Of a stretch of DNA of 64,000 nt, positions 1-21,165 are shown piece after piece. The notes below the pieces were generated by a model that did no database searches, was not told where the DNA came from, and saw nothing but the letters and a program-made list of their open reading frames with translations. Every line of letters starts with the position of its first letter. The stretch's first letter is position 1. The translations under genes and the position numbers were made by a program. This DNA is from Seriola aureovittata (taxonomy: Eukaryota; Chordata; Actinopteri; Carangiformes; Carangidae): NCBI RefSeq assembly GCF_021018895.1, contig NC_079374.1, positions 841,212-905,211 on the forward strand, written 5' to 3'.

Positions 1-28
1 CTCTCCCTCTCTCCCTCTCTCTCTCTCC

Positions 29-84
<56 letters not shown>

Positions 85-164
85 TCTCCCTCTCTCTCTC
101 TCCCTCTCTCTCTCTCTGTCTCTCTGTCTCTCTCTCCCTCTCTCTCTCTCTCTGTCTCTCTCAG
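1..164. repeat. (CT)n microsatellite ending in a splice acceptor
   Basis: Almost pure CT/CCCT/TCTG pyrimidine repeat running into ctctcag at 164. It is the 3' end of an intron of the coiled-coil gene, and the repeat itself is the polypyrimidine tract of the first visible exon. The left end lies outside the window. Confidence 0.9.
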
Positions 165-9353
<9,189 letters not shown>

Positions 9354-9718
9354 TGCCTGAAAATAAAAAAGACTTAAAACCTCAACAGGCTTTAAGAAAA
9401 ATCTCCTGTTCTGTTGCTATGGAAATGGCTTGATTATTCAGAGCCAGATTTTACTGAGTTTTTTAAAGAGCTGTCTTCTGATTGGCTGATTGCAGCAGTC
9501 AAGTCACAGTGAAGACTCCCTGTGGAGTTTAAAGCTGTTTGACCACATGAAGTCATGTAACCGTTACTGATCAGTTATTTATTCCGTTGTATTTGTTTTC
9601 AGTTTTCATCTGTCACTTTGACCCCTGAGCCATGACATTACATTTCCCATGATCCTTCAGTCTGAGCTGAGACTGTCTTGTGAAGGTCAGAGGTCAGCTG
9701 TGTGTTTGTATAAAGTTA

Positions 9719-9724
9719 AATAAA
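9719..9724 (+). terminator. Polyadenylation signal AATAAA of the coiled-coil gene
   Basis: AATAAA 366 bp after the stop codon, following a gene-free 3' UTR-like stretch. An earlier AATAAA at 9362-9367 lies only about 10 bp after the stop and is less likely to be used. Confidence 0.6.
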
Positions 9725-9739
9725 GTTTTTATATCGTGG

Positions 9740-10980
9740 ATGGTCTTTCATTAGATTTTTGTTCTGGCTGTAATTAGTTGTGCCGCCTGAGGGGGGCGCT
9801 GACAGATCTTTGTTCGTGTTTCTACTTCCTCAACGACCCCTGGAACTTTCTCAGATTCCTTGAACCTCCACAAGAACCATCAAAACCTTTTCAAGGTAGA
9901 TGTGAACTACACACCTGAATCTGACAAGAAACGTCCAATCACAGAGATTAAAAATTTGTCACATGATTCGCTAACAGCGACGAGCTGAGAAAACTGAAAA
10001 TAAGACCTGCAGCTAAAATTCTGGACCGTTTCTGACAGAGATCTGAAAGGCCTCTTCTCCATGGCAACAGTGCCTGAGGCTCATGGGTACTGTAGTAGTC
10101 AGACCTGTCAGAACATAAACATTATCCAGGAGAGTTCAGAGTCTGAGACATGTCCCCAAGTCTGGACCGACCCAGACCGGGAGCTTCATGTAGACCAGAA
10201 ACCTCAAACTGAATCACAGACTTTTGTGTTTTTCCGTTGGAGTAAATTTTGAAGAGGTTATGGTCGCCGACTTGTCCTGTGATGTAAGTTAAGTTTCTGG
10301 AAACGTGTGAATCTGCTCAGTTCCTTCGCTCCACTGCGACTCTGCACATTAAACCTCAGAGACTCACCTGTGCGCTGTGACAACAAACATCACACAAATG
10401 TTTACACACACAGTTTGTTGTTTCACATGTAGTTTTCCTCTGGGCACTGAGCGGCCCGTTAGCTGCTGTTGCTGAGTGTGAACCTTTCACACCTGCTCAC
10501 CTGCTCACCTGCTCACCCGTGTCACCTGTGTCACATGAGCCCGTGGCAGCAATCAGAGGTGTTAACAGGCTTCAGTATAAACAACATGATGCAACCAGGT
10601 CATTAGAGACAGATCACTCTGTTTTTCTTTCTGTCGTGATCTTCAACACATGATGTCACCTTAAAGGTTCAGTTCACCAGAATCACAGAACATATTCTCT
10701 CTGTTATTAAACAGATGATTGTTTTGATTTAATTTTCCAGTTCCAGTCATTCTCAAAAACAGGTAACATCCACGGCTTCAGGTTTCGTCCTGTCGTTGGC
10801 CCCTGGCTGATTTTACATCGTCCAAGTGACAGAAACATCTCTGTCCTACAGTGCGACACATCACACGATCAGAACCACAGCAGCTGCATGTCCAGCCTGG
10901 AACATGTTAATGTCATAACACATGAAACTGAAACACTGACTGAACCGCAGAAAGTGTCTCTCCTGCTTGAGAAGTTTTCA
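9740..10980. other. Intergenic, no gene seen
   Basis: Unique-looking moderate-GC sequence with a short CACCTGCTCACCTG repeat near 10490-10530. No open frame with coding character was found. Confidence 0.6.
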
Positions 10981-11376
10981 TTGTCCTTGAATCAAGGGCA
11001 ACACAGATGAACATGACATGCCGACTGGTAAGCAAAGAACTCTGGGAACGCTGGGTCACATGGGCCCAGAGAGTCGCCATGTTGCAGATCGCCTACTCCC
11101 GGGTCGGAGCACATATCAGCCAATCATCCACCTATGGAAGAATCCGCACTCCCCTGGTCTACAGCGGAGAAAGCGCTGCTGCAATGCATATAGTGAAGAT
11201 CTGGATCCAAGCCAGAGCCCTCGGGGTCGTTGACAAGTCATTGAGACGCCGTTGAACCTTTGGGGCTGACGCCTGAACTGGATGCTGTACCCTTTGGAAA
11301 GGGTTGACAACAGGGTCCAGCCCAGGGTCTGAGAACAAGGCCTCCCAGCAGCTGAGATGTTGCAGGAAGACACTGC

Positions 11377-11772
11377 TCATGTCTGGAAGTTAGGCCTGAC
11401 CCCCATGACCTTTGGGTGGCCTGGGAGGTCGTTGGCTGGAAGCCCTGTGTTTGGGTGCCCTATCCTTTGGTGTCTGACAGGCAGGCTGCAGAGGGGCCCG
11501 CTGGGGGGGCCTCTGTTGAAAAGATGAGTGTTCAGCTCTCGAGGGACTAGGAGTGCTGACTGAAGGGCGAGGACTGCTGGTGTGTCCAGCTTTAGGCAAA
11601 GGTGTCCGACACAATCAGCAAACTGTTGTCTGACCTCGTTTACTCGTGTGCTGTGTTGATCCAAAGCCTGTTGGGCTGCAGGCCCAAACATCGGCCTGGA
11701 ATAGGCAGTGTGCGAAGTGTCTTCCTGCACCCCTCTGATAATGGGGACAGGGCGAGTCACACTTGGCGCCAA
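11377..11772 (-). mobile_element. Possible decayed gag-like retroelement fragment
   Basis: On the minus strand a 131-codon frame and an overlapping frame rich in Gln/Arg/Pro (for example SFQQRPPQRAPLQ) lie in a GC-rich island (about 11000-12060) that differs from its flanks. The Arg/Pro/Gln-rich tail resembles the C-terminal part of gag-like proteins of fish retrotransposons (DIRS- or Gypsy-type). The reading is broken upstream by stops and a frame switch. No reverse transcriptase or integrase accompanies it. This is a weak, composition-based call. Confidence 0.25.
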
Positions 11773-12147
11773 GCCGAGGTCAAAGCGGACATCAGCTCTC
11801 TGGTCATGAAGGCAAATACCTGGAGTGAAGCGTCACTCAACTCTGCGTTGAGGCATCAACTCCAGACAGAACCAGGTCCTGTCATATGTCCCATCTGAGC
11901 TGGTAGCTCTAGGTAAGGAGGACGTCAGTGATCCTACACCGCGGGCGTGGGAAACGGGCATCTGGTCTCGCTATCGGAGAAGTGATGGAAGCATCTGGTC
12001 TAGGCCACATTGGGCAGCATCCTTCATAGCAGCCAGGGTCAGTCACTGGGTAGGTGGAGAAACGCTTTGGGGTCAGGCCAGCACCTCTGCACTGTTTAAT
12101 CTATTTTATAATATTATAATATAAGTGGATTTACTTACCAAAAATCT

Positions 12148-13849
12148 GGACGTGGTCTCAGACAGGGTGGGGTGGGGTGGTGGGGAGGTTCATGAGAGGA
12201 TCAAACTTTGGGCGAATGAAGAGTTTGATTCACAGAGTGAAGGAGGAGGGAGAGGAGATAAAGGAGCAGTCAGACAGAGCTGTGGTCACTCGGCTCCTCT
12301 CATGATGGAAGAGGCTGAGCTCTGCTTCCCACAGCTCCTCAACACCTCCTGCAGGAGGCCACAGCCTCCTCACTCTGAGGCTCTGCTCGTTTACATCCTG
12401 CTGTTCTTCATCTCTGTGCTCACTGCCGCTCTCAACCTGCTGCTCATCATCTCCATCTCCCACTTCAGGTAAGTGCACACCTGAGTGCAGATCCACTGTT
12501 GTCCTGAGATTCACAGGAAGAAGAAGAAGAGCTGATGAAACCATGTTTAAATCCACAGCTTGTGTTGTTGAGTTTCTGTAGAAAATAATCTCCACTCATC
12601 AGAGTTTTACAGGTTCACAGGTTGATATGAAACCACAGGGAACACTGGATTATTGTTGATGTCAAAATAAAATGTCAGTGGTCTGAAGTTTTCAATCATT
12701 TAATATTTAACTTGTGAACTGTCTCCCTGTTTTTCCAGCTTCTGTCCTGTAACTTCAGGGTCCCTCACAGCGTGGGAACTTTGACTTTCAGAGTTTTCTA
12801 CTTTGCGTCTGTGTTTTCTTTTGTGTAACCTGATGACTTTTATTTTAATGCAAACTACAAATGTGTCCACAGGTTCACTGACTCACCACAGGGTTGAAGT
12901 AGATTTGACTCAGTCTGATGAACCTGCTGCTGCCTGTAGCTGTGGCCTTTTACTGTGATGAACTGTGGTTTGAATGATTCTTGGCTGCTGTTTCTTCATC
13001 ACCTTGTTGGTGTCCTGTGGTTTCAGGCAGCTCCACTCCCCCACCAACCTCATCCTTCTCTCTCTGGCGGTCTCGGACTTCTTCGTGGGCCTCCTTGTGA
13101 TCCCGGTTGAGAGCCTCATGACGGGGACCTGCTGGGTCCTGGGAGACCTCATGTGTGCTCTGTACTTCCTCCTGCCTTACACCCTGATCTCCGCCTCTGT
13201 AGGAAGCATGGTCCTCATATCAATCGACCGCTACGTGGCGATTTGTGACCCCCTTCGTTACCCCACCAGGGTCACTGTGAGGGTGGTGACAGCCGCTGTG
13301 TGTCTGTGTTGGCTCTGCTCTGTTGTCTACAGCGTTGCCATCATGTATGATCACCTGAAACAACCGGGCAGGTATAATCCCTGCCACGGAGAGTGTGTGG
13401 TTAACGTGGCGGGAGACGCGGACCTCGCTGTTGCCTTCGTTATCCCCATCGCTATCATCACAGTTCTGTATATGAAAGTATTTGCAGTGGCGGTGTCTCA
13501 GGCTCGTGCCATGCGCTCTCACACTGCCGCCATCACAGTCGGGTACTCGATGACTTTGACGGCAAGGAGGTCTGAGCTGAAGGCGGCCCGGACTCTGGGG
13601 GTTCTGGTCGCTGTGTTTCTGATCTGTTACTCTCCGTACTACTGTCTGACTATGTCGGGTGGAAACATCCTGGTGGGTTCCTCCACTGAGGCCTTCATAA
13701 GCTTTGTGATGTACTTTAACTCCTGTCTGAACCCGCTCCTCTACGCCCTGTTCTACCCCTGGTTCAGAAAAGCTGTGAGACTCATTGTCACTCTTCAGAT
13801 CCTGCAGCCTGGATCCTGTGAGGCCAACGTCCTGTAGAGACTCTGATGA
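12148..13849 (+). repeat. Left copy of a 1.7-kb duplicated TAAR block
   Basis: Aligns gaplessly to 21665-23366 (constant offset of 9,517 bp) through upstream sequence, exon 1, intron, exon 2 and about 12 bp after the stop. About a dozen single-base differences are visible. Homology ends abruptly on both sides. Confidence 0.9.
12302..13837 (+). CDS. Trace amine-associated receptor (TAAR13c-like), copy 1
   Basis: Two exons, 12302-12468 (AG|GTAAGT) and 13027-13837 (tttcag|G), give a 325-residue seven-helix GPCR. Visible features: an N-terminal NTSC glycosylation site, an intron splitting the TM1/first-loop junction, DRY at 123-125, C99 for the ECL2 disulphide, and the TAAR fingerprint in TM7, NSCLNPLLYALFYPWF. 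The start is the first of two Mets (MMEE). TAARs detect amines in olfactory neurons through Golf-type G proteins (family knowledge). The usual amine-binding Asp3.32 is Pro106 here, while an Asp sits at 5.42 (D188). That is the pattern described for the non-classical teleost TAAR clade. The 6.48 toggle Trp is Tyr257. An orthologue name cannot be fixed without a tree. Confidence 0.93.
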
Positions 13850-14055
13850 ACATGAGACCTTCTCTTTGTTCTTTAATTCAACCCGACGCAACATGACGTG
13901 TTCACATGTAGGTGAAAGGCTCTGAACTGTTGAGTGTTCATGTGTGAACAGTCACAGTTTGCTGCAGTGAAATCGAGTGTTGAAGAGTTCATAGCTTTAT
14001 TACTGGCCACATGATGGCGCTGTAGGGGGTTGAGATATTGATTGATGCACTTTAC

Positions 14056-14072
14056 AATAAACAGTCAATAAA
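14056..14072 (+). terminator. Two AATAAA signals downstream of TAAR copy 1
   Basis: AATAAA at 14056-14061 and 14067-14072, about 220 bp after the stop codon. They are plausible 3' end signals and are absent from the duplicated block, so copy 2 must use other signals. Confidence 0.5.
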
Positions 14073-14555
14073 TAGCCAGTAATTCAGTCTGAATCAACTG
14101 CACATGTGAAAATATGAAGTGTGTGTCTGGAGGAAGATTCATGACAGAAAAAATCCACAGAAGAAGAAAAAATGTGTTAATGTTTGAAGCTCTGGACTCG
14201 TCATGTCTGATGTTACCTGAGGTCACCAGGTGTTATCAACATCACAGCCTCTGACAGTGTTTGAAGTCTGTTTCACAACCTGCTCTCTGTATGAACTGAA
14301 CTCGGATCAGAGTGTAAATAACTTCTAGCTCAGACTGTGACATGATCAACTGCGTCTCCGAAAAATGTTTCTGTTCAGCAGTTTATGTGTCACATGTAAA
14401 AATACAGAGTCCAACATGTGAGAGCAGAGATCTGATTAAACAGTCAAATAAAACAAGACACACCCAAAAAATAAACCTAAAAACTATAGGACTCTACAGT
14501 ATATTCACTGTATGTATAATATGGATCTGTATTTAAATCTATATACATATAAATT

Positions 14556-14758
14556 AGTGCTGAACAATTAATTGAAATATTATTGAAATCACAATATGGC
14601 CATGTGCAATATTCAAATCACAGGGGCTGCAGTTTTTTTTATCAAAGGTAAAATGTGTCACAACATAAATGACCATTCACACTGAAATCATGACTCATGT
14701 CACAGTATCTGCCAAAATAATCACAATATGATTTTTTTGCATATCATTTAGCCCTAGT
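14556..14758. mobile_element. Candidate MITE-like element with imperfect terminal inverted repeats
   Basis: The left end TAGTGCTGAACAATTAAT and the right end ATCATTTAGCCCTAGTA are imperfect inverted complements (about 16 bp). The interior of about 200 bp is non-coding and mentions the same CACAATATG words twice. It resembles short dispersed DNA elements of fish. No clear target duplication was seen. Confidence 0.4.
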
Positions 14759-14759
14759 A

Positions 14760-15480
14760 CAAAGGTATCAAATAACTGTGATAATCTTTCAAATGTGGAC
14801 ACAAGCACCATATGTTTATTCCTCTGGGGCCATTAATTTTAAAAATCCCTTTAGCCACTTTCAATTTCAAGATAGCCGCCGTTTCCAGCACATACTTTTT
14901 ACCATCAGGCAGATTTAAATGATTCTGAAATTGAATCCTGTTTTTGGTTCTAAGGATGTTTCACAATTGTTAAATTACTTCAGGCATTTATTTGTCATTT
15001 CTAATATGTGAAAAATTAATAAAACACAATGTAATTGCAAAACATTTATCATGAATGACCCAAAAGTTCAGTAAAAGTTGACAGTCTACTTTCATTCAAC
15101 TCTTAAGCCTCTGGGCTCTATGCTCTATTTGTGTCCAGTTCACTTTCTTTTTTTTTGACCATTTTAGCTGTGTTAATGCATATGGAATGAAATTTAACAT
15201 CAGCATGTTTTTTTATCCTTCATTGACAGTGTTGTCAGACAACATTTAAATATTTCTAGTATTTATGTTGTTGATTAAAACTAACATAGAAATAGTCACA
15301 CAATGCTGTACGTGTTACTATTGTGAAAATTCATACCAGATGTGTTCTGTAAAAACCATCAATAAAGTTAAAGCAAGAACTTCATAAATAACTTTATTGG
15401 ACATAATAAACTACATTAATTTAAACAATTGCCAACACTGGAAACATGTATAAAAGAATAATAAATGGATTAATTAAATA
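14760..15480. other. AT-rich intergenic, no gene seen
   Basis: Low-GC sequence without coding frames or clear repeats. Confidence 0.6.
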
Positions 15481-15483
15481 CTG

Positions 15484-15640
15484 TAGTGAACAATTTACAA
15501 TCAACTAACTATTTAAAATCAAGAAATAGTTGTGGATGAAGTTAAAGCTGAATTTCAGTCATATGTAAGTTTGCTTAATAAAAAGAAGTAGTTGAATCAA
15601 CAGCAAAAGAATCTTTAGTAACAAGTATAATCATTATTCA
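15484..15640 (+). repeat. Left member of a diverged direct repeat
   Basis: Shares GAACAATTTACAATCAACT-like, AGTTGTGRATGAAG and TTTAGTAACAAGTATAA blocks in the same order and orientation with 19566-19715. The two copies lie about 4.1 kb apart and bracket the transposon-like fragments between them. Confidence 0.65.
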
Positions 15641-15943
15641 TCATGAGTCCTAATGTGTGAAAGTTAATATTTATTTGTTCCAGTAACAATCTCCCTCTAA
15701 ATAAGTGATGCTGTTGGAACAGCACATTGATATTAACTATAATGACTGAGGAATATGAAATATGAATCTAATGTTTGAAACTATTGACAGTTTGTTACAG
15801 CTGCAGTGGAGTCCAAAGGTCATGTGATTGTATGTCTGACGTGGGGCAGAGAGTGTAATACGACAGTGAGGGTGAAGGGAACAAGGAAGAGCACAGCTGA
15901 TCAGACTGAACAATGTTATGGCCACAAGTGTTACATTAAAAAA

Positions 15944-16980
15944 TACTATATTATCATATAAGACACTGTGTTTATGTTTGGGAAGAGAAGATCTTCATGT
16001 GTGGACACTGCAGGTGGAGGTGGTGCAGGGCCTCCATCATCACTGCAAGAGGTTGTAGGTGTCTCCAAAGATCCAGACCTTGGCTGGATGGAAAAAAAAC
16101 ATTATAATAGAGAGAAATCTTATCAATATCATATTGTAGAGTAAAGAGAAAAAGACAAAAGAAACAGCGCTCTGATTAGATGATCACAGATATCTGAAAA
16201 TACATTATTCCCTCAGCTTATTGTAATAAACAGTCTGCTGAACCGTTTTACATGAAATAACAATAGAATAGAAACTAATACTGAGTTTGGAGTCATTGTG
16301 CAGGTGCACATGTCATGATGGTTCTCAGCTCTCAGTCATGTTCTTTATTCTGACAGAGACAGAATCATTCCAACAGATGTTTTGACTCCTGTCATCAATA
16401 ATGAAAAGAACTAGAGCTGAAAACTATCCGACTAACACTGAACCAAACTTAATATGAACAAACACGACACACACGTCCGCTGCTCTGCTCTTTAACAGCT
16501 CGTCCAGACACGACAGTTCACTGTAATAACGGGATCGTTTAGTGACCGTGACTTACCGACATTGACCCGCTGTCTCTGTTAACACTAAGGTCGGTGACGT
16601 CACCTTCGCTTTGCAGAACTCATTTTAAAACACGTTATAACATATTTCCCCTTGGTCTATGGTTTTAATACAAGTGGTTACACCACACAGTTAGCTTACA
16701 CACAGTAGCTTCAGCTAATGTTACAAGCTTTCTCCTCATATATGTGATATTTATCAAATGTGGACATGTATGCAATTAGCTACTAAGATTATTTTAACAC
16801 TAAGAGATAAAGTTTACCTCGAATTATGAATGCTAACTTTGTTAGCAGCGACTTCGTACCGCGTATCCAGGAGCCTGCTGCGGTCAGGTAGCAGGTGTAG
16901 GCGGCCGTGCAGAGCAAAGACTCTCTACAGTTGTTCTTGTTATTACAGCCTGTTGCTGCACAAAGCTTGGGCACGTTAAC
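15944..16980 (-). pseudogene. Possible three-exon remnant with a THAP-like N-terminus
   Basis: On the minus strand an exon near 16974-16818 reads PKLCAATGCNNKNN, which matches the first Cys pair of a THAP zinc finger (MPxxCAAxxC), but the start codon is GTG and no downstream THAP Cys/His pair follows. Donor GAG|GTAAAC joins in phase to a short exon 16586-16557 (donor CG|GTAAGT) and to 16085-15944 (acceptor after a poly-T tract, gccaag|G), ending in TAG. The joined tail reads GSLETPTTSCSDDGGPAPPP, which looks like a real linker. The phases agree, but the product is short and lacks a domain. I infer a decayed transposon-derived or THAP-type gene. Confidence 0.3.
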
Positions 16981-17950
16981 ACTAACTGATGGATTACTTG
17001 TCCCTGTCGGAGCAGAGAGGAGGAGCCTCCGACTCCACGGCTTGCTTCTCCTATTGGTGCAGCAATGATCCTGTCAGTCCTCACCACATCTGCTGCCGTT
17101 TCAGCATCAGAGGAAGAAAGTTTAAGCCTTGTTAGTATATTTGTTTACTTATTTACCCTCCTGGTTACGCAATAAATTAAATCAGTAAATTTGATTTACT
17201 AATAACTCCTGGTTTTATGTTGCTTCCCTTTTCCCCTGGCTGGGTTGTAACATAAAGACTGCCAACATACAGTGACTGGTGAGACAGCCCCATGACTTTA
17301 TATACAGAACTCAGAAACCAACATGTCTGCAAGAAACTGAAACCTGGCTCTGTGAGCAGTCCATGGTCAGTAAGTGAAATACTCGGTGAGTAAAATTTCC
17401 CGGGCTGTTGTATCTTCTTTGCTTGCAGAAATCAACTGCCTGGTACTGGATGTGAGTCCCACAGCATCAAAGGTTTTACTTTCTCAGCAAAGTGGTTCCA
17501 CAAAGGGTTTATATCTTAATGCTTCATGTGAGCAGTGCAACATCTACTGACCTGAATGCAAAATGAGCAAATACAAACATTTGTACGTCACAAATTGAAT
17601 GTAAGTATAAGGGAAAGCATGATTGTATTTTATATTCCAAGCATAGATTTATATACTGTCAAAGCAAATCAAAATGTTTTATATGCATCAGATGTGTCAA
17701 TATAAGTCAAGTTAATCTCAATGTCTTTGTTTTAACTAAGTGTCAAAACTGTAAGTTGGTTTGCAATGTGGACAAAGAACATGTAGCTTTACTTTTAAAT
17801 GTCAGCTTTGGTGGTTGTGCTGTAAAGGTGCAAAATAAGATGTGGCCAGAACTTTAATTTAAAATGTTCAAATAATGAATTAACACGTGTGTGAAGCAGC
17901 CACAGTGATGATGTCATGATCAAGACCTTCATCTGTTGTATTTCAGAGTT

Positions 17951-18128
17951 ATCTACTGAAATGAACATGGTAACCAGCCAGCCCGACCTGTCTCGTGTTG
18001 TAATACCACTTTGTGACGCTAGACGCTGTGTGAGTCAGTGGTGTGTCAAGTCTGCCCTCAGTCCCACAAAGAAGAACAACTTCTGGCAGCGCTTGAGGTT
18101 GGCATCACAGAAACACAGGAATGGCTGA
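17951..18128 (+). other. Possible exon of unknown type
   Basis: After a good acceptor (ttgtatttcag) a frame reads LSTEMNMVTSQPDLSRVVIP and continues to TTKKNNFWQRL-like basic sequence, ending at TGA 18128. The codon make-up looks coding, but no family is recognised. It directly precedes the fragment at 18121. Confidence 0.25.
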
Positions 18129-18306
18129 ACATTCTAAAAGACGATATTCATCTGCATCCCGAAGGCCCGCTCCCGACACGAAACCACATTCAACGGCAAA
18201 GAAAAGAAGCGACATGAGTAAATCTCGATGTGGGTTTCCACCGCTGGAGAAGCTCCTGAGAGGAAAGAGATGCGGTTTGATGCTGAGATGGCAACTTTCC
18301 TGTTAG
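18121..18306 (+). pseudogene. Fragment of a dispersed-repeat ORF, frameshifted
   Basis: ATG at 18121 opens a frame beginning MAEHSKRRYSSASRRP with a basic Ser-rich head. Then, in shifting frames, come VNLDVGFHRWRS and MRFDAEMATFLLAW, ending at a good donor (CTGG|TGAGTA region). The VN-x-G-x-F-x-RWR plus DAE-x-ATFLL pattern resembles a repeated ORF I recall from teleost uncharacterised, transposon-associated proteins. At least two frame breaks make it non-functional as read. Confidence 0.3.
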
Positions 18307-18884
18307 CCTGGTGAGTAGCATCAATGTTAGGTCTTAGCTAAAAGTATAATCAGTGCAATGACTGATAAACTGTTCTGACAAACATTTCAGGTGTTGATAT
18401 TGACGTTGTGGACAGACGTTTTAGCGGTTACTAGGATTGTTTCTGTTGCTCTCGGCTCTTGTACAGCTAGTGACGTCAGTAACTTCAGGCTAATTTTGTA
18501 ACGAATGACTGTAACTTGAGATTGTATGGACCCAGTAGACCGAGTGAATACACTTTGATCGGTTCACCATGTTGTGACCACTTTACATTACTGTTAGGGG
18601 ATCAGCCATGATTGAAAGTGAAAGAAGAAATGGATTTTTCAACATCTGTGTCGCGATACAGAGAAGAAAATTGTAAAATTCTGGTCAAAAGTTCCCACAG
18701 TGTGTGACACTGAAGTGACAAGGAAATTTGTACTTGTCAGTGTCACACACTGGGAATGTTGCACACTGAGTTTTACAGTTTTCTGCTCTTTATCTCTGTA
18801 CAGACGTCCACAAAGCATTTCTTCTTCCCCTGTGTCTTTGTTGAACCTCACCAGTTGCTGGGCCCGAGCTAGACGCCGTTTTCG

Positions 18885-19360
18885 TTAGCATTAGCATTTT
18901 TTTTCTCTCTATTGGTGAAAAAACAGGGACAAATAGAACAGAGAATTTGGGCTAGCTTGCTAGCATTAGCACTGATCATCAGGATTAGCTTCTTGTCTAC
19001 AATAATGACTGATCACAATGATAATGGCAGCAATGTATGTTTACAGTATATAGAGCTCTCCCATTTTTATTAGCTGTAGCATTAGAAACTGTCTTGCTGG
19101 AATTTTTCATTGATGAATGAATTTAACAATTTAATTATAAGATTGCAAAACGAGAAGTGGGGGGGCTAGTTTGCCATCATTAGCATTAGCTTTTTTTTTT
19201 TTTTTCTTGGTGAAAAAGAACAGGGACAAACAGTTGACACAGAGCCGGGGCTAACTTGCTGGATAAATTTATCAATTCCTTAAGAATGCAAAATAACATG
19301 CTGGATAGCTAGCCTTAGCATTTTTTAATCTTTATTGGTGACAAACAGACAAACAGAAGG
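18885..19360. repeat. Three diverged copies of a GCTAGCATTAGCATT-T(n) unit
   Basis: Units begin near 18888, 19184 and 19310: GCATTAGCATT, a poly-T stretch, TTGGTGAAAAA-like sequence, then CAGGGACAAACAG. Spacing is about 130-300 bp. They look like remnants of a tandemly duplicated non-coding element. Confidence 0.55.
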
Positions 19361-19411
19361 TGACAGAACATTGCACAATAGACAAGTGAAAACTGTTCTC
19401 TGATTATCTCT

Positions 19412-19535
19412 CAGCTGTCTTCTTGGACTGAACTCGGGCCCTGCAAACTGGGCCAGTGTTAGCCGCCTGGTGGAGGCCGTTTGCAACCAGCTCTGCGTCT
19501 TCACCCGGTGGCCACGTGGTCCAGAGGGACCGTGA
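19412..19535 (+). other. Possible terminal exon fragment
   Basis: After an acceptor ttatctctcag a frame of about 40 residues (GLNSGPANWASVSRLVEAVC, then NQLCVFTRWP) runs to TGA. It has coding-like composition but no recognised domain. It may belong to the same degraded element as 17951-18306. Confidence 0.25.
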
Positions 19536-19565
19536 GGACTCGCTGGTCACATTAAAACTGCATTC

Positions 19566-19715
19566 ATTTCAACAATTTACAATCAACTGTAACTGACAAA
19601 TTAAAACTAGAATCCAGTTGTGAATGAAGGTGCAGGTGAACTTCACTGTCACAAGACAAGTTGCATCATAAAGAGGTGGATAAATCTTATTTAGTAACAA
19701 GTATAAATTATAGTA
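19566..19715 (+). repeat. Right member of the diverged direct repeat
   Basis: Partner of 15484-15640 (see that entry). Roughly 60-65 percent similar by eye, with small indels. Confidence 0.6.
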
Positions 19716-20279
19716 GAGATGTAAAATAATCCTTCATAGCTCAGTGAGGACAGTGCAACAGTCTGAGTTGACTTGTGATAAACCATTTTCCTGCTTTCCT
19801 CTCAGTGCATGCTGGGATACATTCCAGTACTTCAAACTTTTTTGTTTGAAGTTTGAATGTTTGATGTGATGAAAAAAAGTTTGTTAAATTTCATCCAGAA
19901 TCACAAAGTTTGAATGTAGAAGTCACATAAATGTAAAACTAATAAGATTCACCCTGAAATTACAGAGAAGAGCTTTAAATTGTTCGTATGGACATTAACC
20001 TTTATATTAACAAGCTACATTTTTAATTACAGTCATTTTACATAGATTTATATTTAATTTAAGAAAGCAGAAAAATACAGTATAAATAATACAGTAATTT
20101 TTCTTTACAGAAATGGGAAATAAATGTAATTCATTATCATTGGCATAATGCTTAAAATACAAGTTTGGCTGTTAATTCACAGATCATTTCTGTCATTTTA
20201 GTTCACAATTTTAAAAAACAGAAAATTAGTTAGAAAACTTAGTTATTTTCCGTAAAATAAGGATTATTTTTTACAGTGT

Positions 20280-20775
20280 AGCATTTTGCAAAAGCAAACA
20301 GGAGATGGACATTTTTGTCCACAAACATGCTAAGTGGGAGTTTTTATGTTTTTCTGTCACTGTACAAAAAAGTAATGATGCATAAGAATCATTGATACTG
20401 CTAATTATTGACATACATTTAGCTGCAATGATGGTTAAAAAATAAATCAGGTAGCATTTATTATTTGGTAAAAAAAATTGTGATTTTTTTGCTTTTCTCC
20501 CTTTATAAATCATTAGCATTATGTGATCTAACAGGCATTTAAAGGGTTATAATTCTGAATATGAATGAAATTTTGGTGACCATGACCAGGACTGATGCAA
20601 ATTTAAAAAATCAAGTCGGTGAAAGTGAAAAAATCTTTTAATATATATTAATTAGCATTTTTGGAATGCAAACAGGAGGTGGCCATCTTTGGCCACGAAC
20701 AGGCTGAGTGGGAGTTTTATTTACTTTGCTTTCCCTGCACAAAAATAACAATAGATAATAATCAGTGTTTTTGTT
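20280..20775 (+). repeat. Diverged tandem pair of about 115 bp
   Basis: 20280-20405 and 20655-20770 share GCATTTT...GCAAACAGGAGRTGG, CATYTTTGKCCAC, AACATGCTRAGTGGGAGTTTT-like words and a CTGYACAAAAA block in order. The 375-bp spacing suggests an old tandem duplication. No coding potential. Confidence 0.6.
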
Positions 20776-20879
20776 AATCAGTTACATATTTCAGACTGTG
20801 CTATTAATAATACAAGAAAATCCAGTAGCACTGAGAATATAGAAAACTGTTTTGGTCTCTAGAGCTAATTTCCTCCTTG

Positions 20880-21165
20880 ACGACACCTGTTTATATAACT
20901 CACCTGTTTACATTTTATTAAGGACTAAAGTTATGGAGGATTGTGGGCGTGGCCTCTTTGAGTGACAGGTGGGTGAGCTTATGCTTGACACAAGTCACAC
21001 ACGCCCCTCCTCTTTGCCCATTCTTGGATTGGCCAGGAGTTGGGCGGAGTCAGACACTGCCAAGATGGTGACGGTGGAGCAGCTCACTCTGAGCTTCAGA
21101 AACCTGTGGGTGACATCACAGAGGCAACATCCATCTTTATTACAGTCTATGATTTTCAGTCCAAG
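20880..21165 (+). mobile_element. Common teleost dispersed repeat
   Basis: Contains GGGCGTGGCCTCTTTGAGTG, GGGCGGAGTCAGACACTGCC, AAGATGGTGACGG, then GTGACATCACAGAGG and TTACAGTCTATG. This combination is one I recall as a very abundant non-coding repeat in fish genomes. It ends about 500 bp upstream of TAAR copy 2 and is not part of the TAAR duplication. Family assignment was not checked. Confidence 0.5.

Noticed and set aside
12910..13152. Minus-strand frames antisense to the TAAR exons
   Set aside because: Identical shadows in both TAAR copies with no receptor or other motif.
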